Shown here: positions 8,020 to 15,290 of the stretch, piece after piece
How the letters are laid out: the number at the start of each line of letters is the position of its first letter
How positions within the stretch are numbered: the first letter of the stretch is position 1
Assembly: GCF_013304735.1 (NCBI RefSeq)
Contig: NZ_JAAITI010000003.1
Location: 62,001 to 126,000, forward strand
DNA: 64,000 nt
Direction: 5' to 3'
Source of the DNA: Blautia luti
GTDB taxonomy: Bacteria > Bacillota > Clostridia > Lachnospirales > Lachnospiraceae
Program-made: the position numbers and the translations under genes
Notes under the pieces: model-generated
What the model was told of the DNA's origin: nothing
What the model saw: only the letters and a program-made list of their open reading frames with translations
Databases searched by the model: none

Positions 8020-8211
8020 TCACACTGCTCTCTGAGAGCATCCATAAAATTTTGTTTCCCAGTAGGGACGTGGAATCTTTCCACGAACTGCCACATATCC
8101 TTCCTTTGCCAGTTCATCATTAAGCTGCTTCAGAATGGAATATGCTTTACTGCGTTTCACGCCTAATTCTTCCATGACATCATCAACAGTCATCATATAA
8201 TTAGTTCTCAT
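8020..8211 (-). CDS. Excisionase-like HTH protein (element 1)
   Basis: A 63-residue DNA-binding protein with a helix-turn-helix (TVDDVMEELGVKRSKAYSILKQLN) and a basic tail. It lies immediately upstream of the integrase, which is the position of xis genes in Tn916-like and related elements. The start at 8211 has AGGAGG spaced by 5 nt. It is homologous to the 64-residue protein at 17497-17691. It probably directs excision; control of integrase expression is an alternative. Confidence 0.75.
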   Translation of the reverse strand: MRTNYMMTVDDVMEELGVKRSKAYSILKQLNDELAKEGYVAVRGKIPRPYWETKFYGCSQRAV

Positions 8212-8227
8212 AGCGTCCTCCTTTCCA

Positions 8228-8383
8228 GTCACTTTTGTGACTCTTTCGTTGTTCTCTTATAATAATTCACTTTTGTGAATTTGTCAATAAACATTTGCGA
8301 ATTTATTTTTTCCATTCCATACCTATTGCTTGCGTATCGGCAATTTGTTAAATCTCACTCTTTTGTATCATTCACTTTTGTGC
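8228..8383. promoter_or_regulatory. Divergent control region with three repressor-type operators
   Basis: Three sites share the core TCACTTTTGTG. They are a 5-bp-arm palindrome at 8228-8241, a 7-bp-arm palindrome at 8264-8281 and a degenerate site at 8372-8383. The last lies just before a TAGAAT -10 (8384-8389) of the XRE gene, and the others precede xis/int. The XRE protein at 8422-8955 is the obvious candidate to bind them. Confidence 0.6.
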
Positions 8384-8421
8384 TAGAATAGAAGCACAAA
8401 TATTATTAAGGAGGCAGCATT

Positions 8422-8955
8422 ATGGTTGGCAAAAAAATCCGGGCATTCCGGGAATTTAGAGGATACAGTCAGATACAGTTAGCCGAGCTGTCCGGCATTA
8501 ACGTAGGAACAATCAGAAAATATGAACTGGGAATCCGGAATCCGAAACCGGATCAGTTAGAAAAGATTGCAACTGCACTGGGATTAAATGTAAGTGTTTT
8601 TCTGGATTTTAATATTGAAACAGTCGGAGATGTACTCTCTCTGTTGTTTTCTATTGATGATTCGGTGAACCTCTCACTTGCTGAAACACCTGAGCAGAAG
8701 GTTGCACTGACATTCGAAAATCCTACAATGCAGGACTTTTTCAGGAAATGGTGTCAATTTAAAAATGTCTATGAAAAGGAAAAAGCTGAAATATTAGCTA
8801 TTGAAGATGAAGATAAAAGACAGGCAGAACTGGATAAACTGAACGCTACCCAGGAAGAATGGAAATTGCGTGCTATGGGAACAACGATAGGGTGTCACAC
8901 TATTGTTAAGAAGGGCACAGATGGTAATGACATTAAGACATATGATCTGACTTAA
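8422..8955 (+). CDS. XRE family repressor (element 1)
   Basis: The N-terminal XRE/Cro helix-turn-helix (residues 4-60, with GYSQIQLAELSGINVGTIRKYE) is followed by an acidic helical region of unknown fold. It is transcribed away from xis/int, as the maintenance repressor of an integrative element usually is. AAGGAGG lies 7 nt before the ATG. The operator-like repeats in the divergent region suggest it represses xis/int and possibly its own promoter. The inducer is unknown. Confidence 0.85.
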   Translation: MVGKKIRAFREFRGYSQIQLAELSGINVGTIRKYELGIRNPKPDQLEKIATALGLNVSVFLDFNIETVGDVLSLLFSIDDSVNLSLAETPEQKVALTFENPTMQDFFRKWCQFKNVYEKEKAEILAIEDEDKRQAELDKLNATQEEWKLRAMGTTIGCHTIVKKGTDGNDIKTYDLT

Positions 8956-9030
8956 TCCACACCCATATCTGTGATATATGAACAAATCCACTGTATCTGT
9001 TATCAAATTGGTGAAAATTTCATATTTTGT

Positions 9031-9048
9031 TATCATTCTGTTATCACA
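9031..9048. repeat. TATCA-N6-TATCACA site, element 1 right end
   Basis: Half-sites TATCA (9031-9035) and TATCACA (9042-9048), 11 bp apart. The same spaced motif occurs at 9380-9397 and 18466-18483, all in subterminal non-coding DNA of the elements. They are candidate integrase arm-binding sites. Confidence 0.45.
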
Positions 9049-9085
9049 AACGGTTGTTAGGATAATCTCCCGGCAACCGTTTTTC
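9048..9085 (+). terminator. Terminator after XRE repressor 1
   Basis: 8-bp stem AACGGTTG/CAACCGTT (9049-9056 and 9074-9081) followed by a T run. It is placed about 90 bp after the XRE stop. Confidence 0.6.
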
Positions 9086-9134
9086 TTTATCATTCGTTAT
9101 TCTTTTCCGACTTATTTAACTTTTTTAAGCAACA

Positions 9135-9201
9135 GAAAAACCCGTAGAACCGAAGTTCTACGGGTATCTTACATTTGGACACAACGTTATCTTGCGATAA
9201 C
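9135..9201 (-). terminator. Displaced tuf-type terminator and GCAA hairpin
   Basis: On the minus strand there is a GTTATC-GCAA-GATAAC hairpin (9186-9201), then a terminator with a perfect 10-bp stem and UUCG-type loop (9141-9164) and five T residues. The same arrangement with different, compensating stem bases lies behind tuf at 18581-18645. Element 1 thus carries its own tuf tail, now cut off from tuf by element 2. Confidence 0.75.
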
Positions 9202-9220
9202 AAATCTATTTTCAGATTGT

Positions 9221-9275
9221 ATTACTCGATGATTGTAGCAACACGTCCTGATCCTACAGTACGTCCACCTTCACG
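9221..9275. repeat. Attachment repeat: copy of tuf 3' end
   Basis: These 55 bp are identical to 18666-18720, the last 17 codons and stop of tuf. They form the left attachment site of element 2 and the right one of element 1. Beyond 9275 the sequence no longer matches tuf, so this is not a gene copy. Confidence 0.9.
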
Positions 9276-9379
9276 TTTGTGAGGTTCTTAAAATCTCATT
9301 ATTTTCTGTGATTTTCGTGTCTTTATTGTCCTGTGTTATAGGATTTCTACGCTATATTTCTGTTCTCTTCATTTTTTAG

Positions 9380-9397
9380 TATCAAAACGGTATCACA
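9380..9397. repeat. TATCA-N6-TATCACA site, element 2 left end
   Basis: The motif lies within a 27-bp stretch (9378-9404) that matches 18464-18490 at 24 positions. It sits about 100 bp inside the left attachment site and is a candidate integrase arm site. Confidence 0.5.
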
Positions 9398-9428
9398 GCC
9401 AGATTTTCATGAGCTGTCAACTTTCCGG

Positions 9429-9457
9429 TTGCAGATTCCCACCTTGACTGTTATAAT
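9429..9457 (+). promoter_or_regulatory. Promoter of small toxin gene
   Basis: TTGCAG (9429-9434), 17-bp spacer, TATAAT (9452-9457). Transcription would begin near 9464, giving a leader of about 105 nt. That leader has a 7-bp hairpin CAGAGGG/CCCTCTG before the ribosome site. Confidence 0.65.
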
Positions 9458-9570
9458 CGAAACATGGGTGCTATCATAACGGTAGGCGGTTAGTCCTTCA
9501 GCAGAGGGACTGTGACCCTCTGATTACATAGAAACTCGAAAGAGAATCCACTGGAAAGGAGGGCTAAGCC

Positions 9571-9669
9571 ATGAGTATTGTTGATTTTATAGCAGTAGTG
9601 AGCTTCGGCTTAACCTGCTTTGGTCTTGGATATACCTTTGGCAAGGATAATAATAAACCACAAAAATAG
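9571..9669 (+). CDS. Small hydrophobic peptide, candidate type I toxin
   Basis: A 32-residue peptide with one hydrophobic span (VDFIAVVSFGLTCFGLGYTF) and a charged tail GKDNNKPQK, preceded by AAGGAGG at 9 nt. Size and layout match the holin-like toxins of type I toxin-antitoxin systems. It has a long structured leader, a strong promoter, and an opposing promoter downstream giving an overlapping RNA. The peptide would act at the membrane. Toxicity is inferred from architecture alone. Confidence 0.6.
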   Translation: MSIVDFIAVVSFGLTCFGLGYTFGKDNNKPQK

Positions 9670-9751
9670 CCGCCCTGGTCTGGTAAACTAAGCGGCAATT
9701 TTTGTCAAAACATATATCGGACTAACCGTCTATCGGTAGCACTCTTTTTCT
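9660..9751 (-). ncRNA. Candidate antisense RNA of toxin locus
   Basis: TTGACA (9781-9786), 17 bp and TAATAT (9758-9763) on the minus strand would start an RNA near 9751. It runs into the GCCGC/GCGGC hairpin (9669-9696), which has T runs on both sides and serves both transcripts. The RNA would overlap the toxin mRNA 3' end. Its first bases resemble the toxin mRNA leader, forming an inverted repeat across the locus. Confidence 0.55.
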
Positions 9752-9757
9752 ATAATC

Positions 9758-9786
9758 ATATTAGCACGCATGTGTGAAAATGTCAA
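9758..9786 (-). promoter_or_regulatory. Promoter of candidate antisense RNA
   Basis: Consensus -35 TTGACA at 9781-9786 and -10 TAATAT at 9758-9763 with a 17-bp spacer. The promoter overlaps the last codons of the XRE/DUF2007 gene. It points into the toxin locus. Confidence 0.65.
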
Positions 9787-10739
9787 AAATTTTCTTCATT
9801 CTCTTGGTTATTAATCTCCTTAATCAGCTGTACTGCCTTCTCTGCATCATCGGTTTTCACGAATATATCCACACCATATATTCCAAATCCAGGTGCCCCA
9901 TGCATTGCAACATTCGCACCTGCTTCCTGTGAAAAAGCTGCTATTCCATTTTGCTTTAACATTTCTACAAGTTGTTCTGTCTCTACTATATTCTGTGCAT
10001 TATAAATTTTTATCCATTCTACCTTAGATAGGGAAGTTTCCTTTTTCTCCTGAACATTTAACGAATTCTGGTTTCTTTTTCGATTAATAAATGCCAAGAG
10101 CCTAAGAATAATAAATGCCACAATAATAATACCAATCAGAAATCCCAATGCTAATCGTGTTATCTGTGTTTCTGTAGCTCCCATTCTAAATAAGCATACA
10201 CCATAGATGACGGTAAAAATTCCTGCAAATATCACACTGGTGAAAAAATCTCGCCATATAGTAGCACTTTTTGGCAAACATTTATCCCATATTCCATTGT
10301 ACACCATAATAGAGGCGTACAGGATTCCTCCTACCAAAGCAGTTGCTGTCTCTCCTAAAACCAAGCGAATATCCACAGTTAATAACATCTGAATAATAAT
10401 CGCTAACACGCTAATCACAAACATTGATGCAAATGCAAGATTTCCAGCCTTTAATGCTTTTTGTTTCACCCATCCTTCATACACCACAACTTTGTCCAGT
10501 GTTTCTTTCATCTCTTTATTCATAGTCTGGCTCCTTTCTCCATCCAGGAGCTCTCTCATCTCAACATCGTAATATTCAGCAAGTTGAACAAGTATACTGA
10601 GATCTGGCATATTTATTCCTGTTTCCCATCTGGAAACTGTTCTTGCAGATACCTCAAACTTCTCGGCAAGCTGCTCTTGCGTAAGATTCTTTTCTTTACG
10701 ACATTGCTTTAAAAAAGCTCCAATCTTTTTTGTGTCCAT
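9783..10739 (-). CDS. XRE regulator with membrane domain and DUF2007
   Basis: A three-part protein of 318 residues. It has an XRE helix-turn-helix (residues 4-60, NLTQEQLAEKFEVSARTVSRWE), then about four membrane-spanning segments (roughly 95-220). A C-terminal DUF2007-like domain (about 245-310, YNAQNIVETEQLVEMLKQNGI) follows. It is thus a membrane-anchored DNA-binding protein. The start at 10739 is chosen for AGAGGT upstream; the frame extends to 10772. It precedes two DUF3784 membrane genes in the same direction. Signal and target are unknown. Confidence 0.8.
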   Translation of the reverse strand: MDTKKIGAFLKQCRKEKNLTQEQLAEKFEVSARTVSRWETGINMPDLSILVQLAEYYDVEMRELLDGERSQTMNKEMKETLDKVVVYEGWVKQKALKAGNLAFASMFVISVLAIIIQMLLTVDIRLVLGETATALVGGILYASIMVYNGIWDKCLPKSATIWRDFFTSVIFAGIFTVIYGVCLFRMGATETQITRLALGFLIGIIIVAFIILRLLAFINRKRNQNSLNVQEKKETSLSKVEWIKIYNAQNIVETEQLVEMLKQNGIAAFSQEAGANVAMHGAPGFGIYGVDIFVKTDDAEKAVQLIKEINNQENEENF

Positions 10740-10889
10740 GTCTCTACCTCTCTTCCACTTACAGCTTACCAATATGTATCAAAATTACCACGACATAAAA
10801 CGAGAATCCGCTAATTTTCAACCGGACATCGTATGTCTAAAACAAATAAACGGTATTTTCACCCCAAAAGCATTCTATTCCTCTATAAA

Positions 10890-11210
10890 TTAACCTTCTC
10901 TTTTATGTCTATCCATAAGTAGCAGAATAAACATAACAAACCATATCACCCATGCAATTAAACAACCGATTCCTATATGCCAAATATCTATAATCATTCC
11001 AGCAATAAAAGGAATTGACATAAACATCATTCTCTTCCCATATGCCTTACACATAGCATTTTCATCATATTTTTTTCGTTCTTCTGCTGCTTTCATATTA
11101 TAACCAGACAAGAATTTGGATGCTTGTCCTTTTGACCTATAAAACCATATTCCAAATAAAAGCATAATCACTGCCATTGCAAAGTCAAAAATAATATAAA
11201 TATAGAACAT
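10890..11210 (-). CDS. DUF3784 membrane protein (copy A)
   Basis: A 106-residue membrane protein with a first TM segment at residues 3-22. A conserved loop, GQASKFLSGYNMKAAEERKKYDE, follows, then two further TM segments. The motif [FL]xxGYNxxxxEERKKYDExxxC is the DUF3784 signature. AAGGAAGG lies 6 nt before the ATG. A second DUF3784 gene lies immediately upstream at 11252-11584. The function of the family is not known to me. Confidence 0.75.
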   Translation of the reverse strand: MFYIYIIFDFAMAVIMLLFGIWFYRSKGQASKFLSGYNMKAAEERKKYDENAMCKAYGKRMMFMSIPFIAGMIIDIWHIGIGCLIAWVIWFVMFILLLMDRHKREG

Positions 11211-11251
11211 ATAATGCCTTCCTTTCAGTCAATTCCTCAAACCAGAAGTTA

Positions 11252-11584
11252 TTACTTTTTGCATAGTGTGTTTTCTAAAATGATAATAACCACGACATCA
11301 ACTACAATGATTCCCAATGCAATATATACAAAAAATGCAGGCAAAATATTTTCAAGCAAGCCCATAATTAATGCAAGAATTGCTATAATAGACATTCCAA
11401 CTCCCATTGTCCTGCATAACTTCTTTTCATCATATTTTTTCTTTTCTTCTTTTGAAGCTGTATTATATCCAGAAATAAACCAGCTTCCGTGTCCAGAAAG
11501 TAAAACTATAGAAAGTACAGCAAATATTACAAAGACAATCCACACTATCCAATCAGAACCTGTTGCTAAATCTGCTAATTTCAA
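11252..11584 (-). CDS. DUF3784 membrane protein (copy B)
   Basis: A 110-residue membrane protein sharing the DUF3784 loop (FISGYNTASKEEKKKYDEKKLC) with its neighbour. It has TM segments at about 12-30, 58-76 and 82-102. The start codon is TTG at 11584, seven bases after GGGAGGG; there is no better ATG. The tandem copies suggest duplication or a heteromeric membrane pair. Confidence 0.75.
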   Translation of the reverse strand: MKLADLATGSDWIVWIVFVIFAVLSIVLLSGHGSWFISGYNTASKEEKKKYDEKKLCRTMGVGMSIIAILALIMGLLENILPAFFVYIALGIIVVDVVVIIILENTLCKK

Positions 11585-11641
11585 TTATAGACCCTCCCTA
11601 AATTTCGTTTTTCTTAATTCTAAAAATCTGAAAGTTGTCTT

Positions 11642-11839
11642 TTAAGATTTCAATTTCGTTAAATCCTCTAAATACATTTCTGTATAACCACATTCTGGGC
11701 AGACTGCAACTCTAACATCATCTATAGTTGTCGCCTTTTGTTTTTCATCTACACGAACAACCATCCCATAGCCACCGCCATTAACTTTAAGTCTTAAATC
11801 TAATTTCATACTTGCTCCACACTTTTCACATTTCCTCAT
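11642..11839 (-). CDS. Small zinc-ribbon protein
   Basis: A 65-residue protein with two knuckles, CEKCG near the N-terminus and CPECG near the C-terminus (VAVCPECGYTEMYLEDL). These frame a beta-rich middle and form a complete zinc ribbon. GGAGGT lies 7 nt upstream. Similar proteins are annotated as nucleic-acid-binding zinc ribbons, but nothing here proves a ligand. Confidence 0.7.
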   Translation of the reverse strand: MRKCEKCGASMKLDLRLKVNGGGYGMVVRVDEKQKATTIDDVRVAVCPECGYTEMYLEDLTKLKS

Positions 11840-11886
11840 TGTTTATACCTCCAAATCCCGAATTTGAGAAAAAGCTCAAAGGACTT

Positions 11887-12303
11887 TTAATGTCCCTTAT
11901 GCTTTTCTCTTTTCTTTCGCTGTTTTAGTTCAAACATTCGCTGTTCTTCCGCCTCTTTTTTCTTTCGTTTTTTTTCTTTACGCTCCTGTTTGTTCTGTTC
12001 CTGTTGTAATTTCAACGCCTGTTGCGATTTTGTGCCAATGCCAGTTTCCAGCATCTGCTTTTTTGCTGAACGCTGCATCCGTTTCGGATTTCTTTTTATA
12101 TCCTTTACAATAGCTTCAACAGCCGGACTGAATTTCAAACCGAAATAGTATTTTTGAATATATTCCTGCACTTCATATTCTTTTGGTTCTACGCCAAATG
12201 TTACCTTTGCCACAGATAATTTACCATCTTCAATATGCTCAAATATGCCTACCCAAAATGGTTCTTCAAAATATACCGTCAATCTTCCATTTACTTTGTC
12301 CAT
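11887..12303 (-). CDS. yjdF: YjdF family protein
   Basis: A 138-residue protein of the YjdF/DUF2992 family. The conserved N-terminal part (GRLTVYFEEPFWVGIFEH, VAKVTFGVEPKEYEVQEYI) is followed by a very basic Lys/Glu/Gln-rich tail ending KKREKHKGH. AGGAGG precedes the ATG by about 8 nt. Members are commonly controlled by the yjdF RNA, a riboswitch class that senses azaaromatic compounds. A structured leader with that placement is present at 12341-12425. The enzyme activity, if any, is unknown, and a role in handling toxic aromatic compounds is inferred. Confidence 0.85.
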   Translation of the reverse strand: MDKVNGRLTVYFEEPFWVGIFEHIEDGKLSVAKVTFGVEPKEYEVQEYIQKYYFGLKFSPAVEAIVKDIKRNPKRMQRSAKKQMLETGIGTKSQQALKLQQEQNKQERKEKKRKKKEAEEQRMFELKQRKKREKHKGH

Positions 12304-12340
12304 AAAAATCCCTCCTAAAATTTATTGAACAAAGAATGGA

Positions 12341-12425
12341 CAACCCGGAGGGGCAGGTTACTTACCCTATTTATATAGGACGGCCGGGCTACCTACCGGC
12401 TCTGGCACATCAAAGATGCACGTTG
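12341..12425 (-). ncRNA. Candidate yjdF riboswitch
   Basis: The leader of yjdF folds into a closing stem (CAAC at 12425-12421 with GTTG at 12344-12341). Inside lie a GCATC/GATG hairpin, a GCCGG/CCGGC hairpin enclosing TAGGTAG, a CCTAT/ATAGG hairpin, and a conserved-looking AAGTAACCTGCCCC stretch. Position directly before a yjdF gene and the compact multi-stem layout match the yjdF motif. The gene's ribosome site is about 30 nt downstream, so translational control is likely. Confidence 0.75.
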
Positions 12426-12544
12426 CGTTTTTATCTTTGTTTTGATAACTTTCAATTTACCTTCACTTTATTTTACCATAGTGCTTTCTAAAGTTCTATT
12501 CTAATATACAAAAATGTAAAAAAGCGATCTTATCCCCCTCGCAA

Positions 12545-12919
12545 TCACACATATATCATGTTTTTCAATACAATTTCTTCTGCACTAGCTTTTATATTAT
12601 TCATCAGCCTGACCCTCTCCATCTGATCCTGTGCCTTTAATTCTTCAGTTACACCCTGTTTTTCTGTCATCTGTTCCATAAGCGTTTCCACCTGTTCTCT
12701 AGCTTCCTGATCAGTCTGATTCAGATGTTCATTCAGCTTTCCAGTCAATAACAAATACTGATACCTTGCTGATCTGTGTTCTTTTAAGAACTGCTTTCGT
12801 AACATTCCATATTTTCCATATGTCGGTTCTTCTTCTCTTAAAACCAGATCCGGCAAATAGTAATCTCCATGCAACGTATAGCTCATTCCATTTTTCTCAT
12901 CATAAATCTGTTTTTTCAT
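12545..12919 (-). CDS. tnpV: TnpV-like transposon protein (element 2)
   Basis: A 124-residue homolog of the protein at 2186-2560, with the same N-terminus (MKKQIYDEKNGMSYTLHGDY) and the same YGMLRKQFLKEHRSARYQYL core. GGAGAT lies 7 nt upstream, inside the last codons of mobV. The start is 3 bp past the mobV stop, so the two genes are coupled. The function is unknown. Confidence 0.85.
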   Translation of the reverse strand: MKKQIYDEKNGMSYTLHGDYYLPDLVLREEEPTYGKYGMLRKQFLKEHRSARYQYLLLTGKLNEHLNQTDQEAREQVETLMEQMTEKQGVTEELKAQDQMERVRLMNNIKASAEEIVLKNMIYV

Positions 12920-12922
12920 AGT

Positions 12923-14344
12923 CTAAATCTCCAATCCTTTGTATTTTGTTTTATTTTTCTTACGTTGTTGGTTTTCAATCTGGCTCTTTTGAGTTGCCCA
13001 TTCCAACTGTTTCAGAACGCTTCCCTTTGGCATTTGCTCCATTCGCCGTTTTTCTTCCAGTGCCCTTTGTTCTTTAATGTCCTGCTGCACCACATCCTCT
13101 ACAGTTTCCATTCCCAGAATACGCACCACTCTGTCATATCTGTCCGAAGTCTCCTGTAAACGTTGATTATCATTTGATAATTTTCCATTTTCCTTACGTA
13201 CATCGTCTAACTGTTTCTGGATATTATCACATTCCTCAACAGATTTTTGATATTTATTTTTCCAGCTTTCTACCATTTTGTTAAGCTCTACAACCTTTCC
13301 AGCTAATGCAGCAATCTGATTCTTCATCTTGATAAACAATGGCTTGATTTTATTCTCCCTGTAAGGTACTGCACGTTCAAATGTTCCTGCCTCCGGTAAA
13401 AACGTCTTAATCATTCCATATTCTTTTATTTCCTTACTGGCATTATCCATGATTGGTTGTAGCACATTCCGACGATCTTCCAGACTTTTTAGTTCTTTTT
13501 CTGCGTCCTCTGCCCTTTGTTCTGCTTCTTGCTTCTCCCTAATTGCCTGTTCCTTATCGTCTTTTAAAATCTGGATATCTGCTCTGGATTCCGCAATTTG
13601 TGCTGTCAGTTCTTCGTTTTCTGCAGTTAGATACTCTTTCTCCTGCTCTAATTTCTGTACTTCCTTTTTCCGTTCTTTTTTCTTGAAGTTATAGACATCC
13701 AGATGTTCCTCATGACTGCCTTTCTGTTCCCATTCAATACCATGCTCTTTTGCAATCCCTGCCAGAACTTCTTTTTCATGGTTCATCCACTGGTTTAACT
13801 CAGTATCATGCTTATTCCCACCTTGAAATCCAAGACTTTTTAATGCCTGTTTCAGCGAAACTCTGGTGTCCATTCCTTTTCCTTTCCAATCAGTTACATA
13901 AGGAATAAAATCAATATGTAGATGTGGCGTAGCTTCATCCTGATGTAGATAACAACCAAATACCCGTAGCGTTGGATTCCGTTTCTGGAAGTCCTTTACA
14001 TACTCATCCAGTACTTTTACAGCCTGACCTCCTTCTGCTGTTCCGACAGCCATATCTTCTCGATTTCCAATCTGGAAAATCACTTCATGGAACAATTTTT
14101 CCTGTTTGCCCTGCCGGATTTTTTCATAGTAATTTGTAATCTGTCGATCTTTTCTTTTCCCGATATTATATCGTTCTACAGCTTCATCAAACAGTTCTTT
14201 ATAAACTTCTTTTAAATTCTCATTCTGATAGCAAATATTTAATTGCACTCTGTCTGAATCAACATTTTCTGCTATAAATTCCCTTCTGTTATGAGCCAGA
14301 GAACCTGTCCCGATCATACCACTAATTGTTCGTTTCAGCGTCAT
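12923..14344 (-). CDS. MobV (Mob/Pre) relaxase, intact
   Basis: Full-length sister of the relaxase at 2657-3979, 473 residues. It has the Mob_Pre domain with the HQDEATPHLH metal motif near residue 131, a coiled-coil region from about 210, and a basic C-terminus (RKKNKTKYKGLEI). This tail is present in one frame here and frameshifted in element 1. The start at 14344 (MTLKRTISGMIG) has GGGGTGA upstream; the frame to 14386 starts inside the hairpin and is rejected. It should nick the candidate oriT at 14449-14530 or one in the other element. Confidence 0.92.
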   Translation of the reverse strand: MTLKRTISGMIGTGSLAHNRREFIAENVDSDRVQLNICYQNENLKEVYKELFDEAVERYNIGKRKDRQITNYYEKIRQGKQEKLFHEVIFQIGNREDMAVGTAEGGQAVKVLDEYVKDFQKRNPTLRVFGCYLHQDEATPHLHIDFIPYVTDWKGKGMDTRVSLKQALKSLGFQGGNKHDTELNQWMNHEKEVLAGIAKEHGIEWEQKGSHEEHLDVYNFKKKERKKEVQKLEQEKEYLTAENEELTAQIAESRADIQILKDDKEQAIREKQEAEQRAEDAEKELKSLEDRRNVLQPIMDNASKEIKEYGMIKTFLPEAGTFERAVPYRENKIKPLFIKMKNQIAALAGKVVELNKMVESWKNKYQKSVEECDNIQKQLDDVRKENGKLSNDNQRLQETSDRYDRVVRILGMETVEDVVQQDIKEQRALEEKRRMEQMPKGSVLKQLEWATQKSQIENQQRKKNKTKYKGLEI

Positions 14345-14370
14345 GTTCGTCACCCCACTTTCTAAAACCA

Positions 14371-14386
14371 GTGCCAGACATGGCAC
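14371..14386. repeat. Hairpin upstream of mobV (element 2)
   Basis: GTGCCAGACATGGCAC, identical to 4007-4022 and in the same place relative to the relaxase start. Conservation between otherwise diverged flanks suggests a protein-binding or transfer-origin role. Confidence 0.6.
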
Positions 14387-14448
14387 ATAAATTTGTATCT
14401 TTACCAGCTATAGTATAAAAAGAAATCTTCGCCGGATACGGCGGTTTT

Positions 14449-14530
14449 GTTACTTTTGTCAAAAGTAACGCAAAAGCACTTTCGACAGCCGTTCCGTCCA
14501 TCAAAAGTACCCTTGCGCCCTGCCGGGGGC
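14449..14530. other. Candidate oriT region (element 2)
   Basis: This 82-bp block differs at only two positions from 4140-4221. It begins with a 10-bp-arm palindrome (14449-14469) and ends in a CCCTGCCGGGGGC stretch. It lies between the DUF5348 gene and mobV. Placement and conservation fit a relaxase target, but no nick site is visible by eye. Confidence 0.45.
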
Positions 14531-14563
14531 TATTTTATCTCTTTCGTTACTCTCTCGATTAAA

Positions 14564-14791
14564 TTATTCCGTTATTCTTGCCTGCACATATTCCAGATCT
14601 CCACAGTATGGCGTTCCAACCAGATACCATTCTCTTGCTGGATTCATCTCCATTCTTGTCCTTACCCACTTATCATCGACCAGCACCTCAAGACCTTCTC
14701 CACAGTGAAATCCCGTATCAATCCATAAGTCTGATGCCAACAACCCATATCTGTTATTGCTACTGTTATATCCTAATCTTCCCTGTTTCAT
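14564..14791 (-). CDS. DUF5348 family protein (element 2)
   Basis: A 75-residue paralog of 4277-4507, beginning MKQGRLGYNSSNNRYGLLASD and ending GDLEYVQARITE. It differs from the element 1 copy at only a few positions, which makes it one of the best conserved proteins of the two elements. Function is unknown. Its place between replication and mobilization blocks is constant. Confidence 0.75.
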   Translation of the reverse strand: MKQGRLGYNSSNNRYGLLASDLWIDTGFHCGEGLEVLVDDKWVRTRMEMNPAREWYLVGTPYCGDLEYVQARITE

Positions 14792-14941
14792 TGTATCTTT
14801 CTCCCTTCTTCACAACTATCAAATTTACAGCCGTCTCACATTCCAGCCACAGTTTTCCGTCTGCACCTTACCAACTTTCTCCTTGTTTACTTCTCACAGG
14901 TGCGTGACACGCTCCTGTAAAAAGATAATCAATAAGAACTG

Positions 14942-15175
14942 TTACCATCGAAAGCTCTCTTGCATTCCTTTTCTGTCCAGATACTCCTGCCGGAACTTTT
15001 CCCGTTCTTCTTCTGTTGGTGCAGTTTTGAATTTACTGTATACCTCACGATTTACCATTGCATCCAGCTTTTTCTCCAGACCTTTTCTTATATCATCTGC
15101 TTCCTGTTCCTGATCCAGTAAATGATATTTTATAATCTTTCCAAATAACTCCTCTGGAATCATAACGTTTTTCAA
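14942..15175 (-). CDS. Small helical protein of mobile elements, unknown function
   Basis: A 77-residue, highly charged, probably all-helical protein (LDQEQEADDIRKGLEKKLDAM, TAPTEEEREKFRQEYLDRKG). Similar proteins in gut Clostridia elements carry an unhelpful complexin-like label. The start is TTG at 15175, about 7 nt after AAGGTGA; ATG at 15163 is the alternative. It follows the RepA-like ATPase gene and the TGCAA repeats, so a role in replication control is possible but unproven. Confidence 0.6.
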   Translation of the reverse strand: MKNVMIPEELFGKIIKYHLLDQEQEADDIRKGLEKKLDAMVNREVYSKFKTAPTEEEREKFRQEYLDRKGMQESFRW

Positions 15176-15290
15176 GCTCTCACCTTCTTACAATTTATGT
15201 AAGGACGCAACACTGCAATGTCTTTACAGATTGCAACCTTGCATTTTAATTCCGCATTTTCTATATACTCTGCAATGTTGCACCCTTAAT
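15176..15290. other. Candidate origin with TGCAA-N2-TTGCA repeats (element 2)
   Basis: Two perfect palindromes, TGCAACCTTGCA (15232-15243) and TGCAATGTTGCA (15271-15282), and a related GCAACACTGCAATG (about 15207-15220) flank an A+T-rich stretch. The array lies directly after the stop of the RepA-like ATPase gene. The iteron array of element 1 has the same position relative to its helicase. Operators for the small downstream gene are an alternative. Confidence 0.45.

Larger units (their letters stand above)
2186..9275. mobile_element. Integrative mobilizable element 1, in tuf att site (left end not seen)
   Basis: The module order is tnpV, mobV, DUF5348, vapE-like helicase, CHC2 primase, integrase, xis-like HTH, XRE repressor, then a copy of the tuf 3' end (9221-9275). 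This is a complete backbone for a mobilizable element integrated by its tyrosine recombinase. The right end is fixed by the tuf repeat. No third tuf repeat lies to the left within the window, so the left end is outside it. The MATE/MarR pair and recombinase fragment may lie inside this element or belong to a neighbour. The start coordinate is only the first backbone gene. Confidence 0.75.

Noticed and set aside
9221..9275. A second, truncated tuf gene
   Set aside because: Only 55 bp match, exactly as at the element boundary, and no tuf homology continues beyond 9275. It is an attachment-site repeat.
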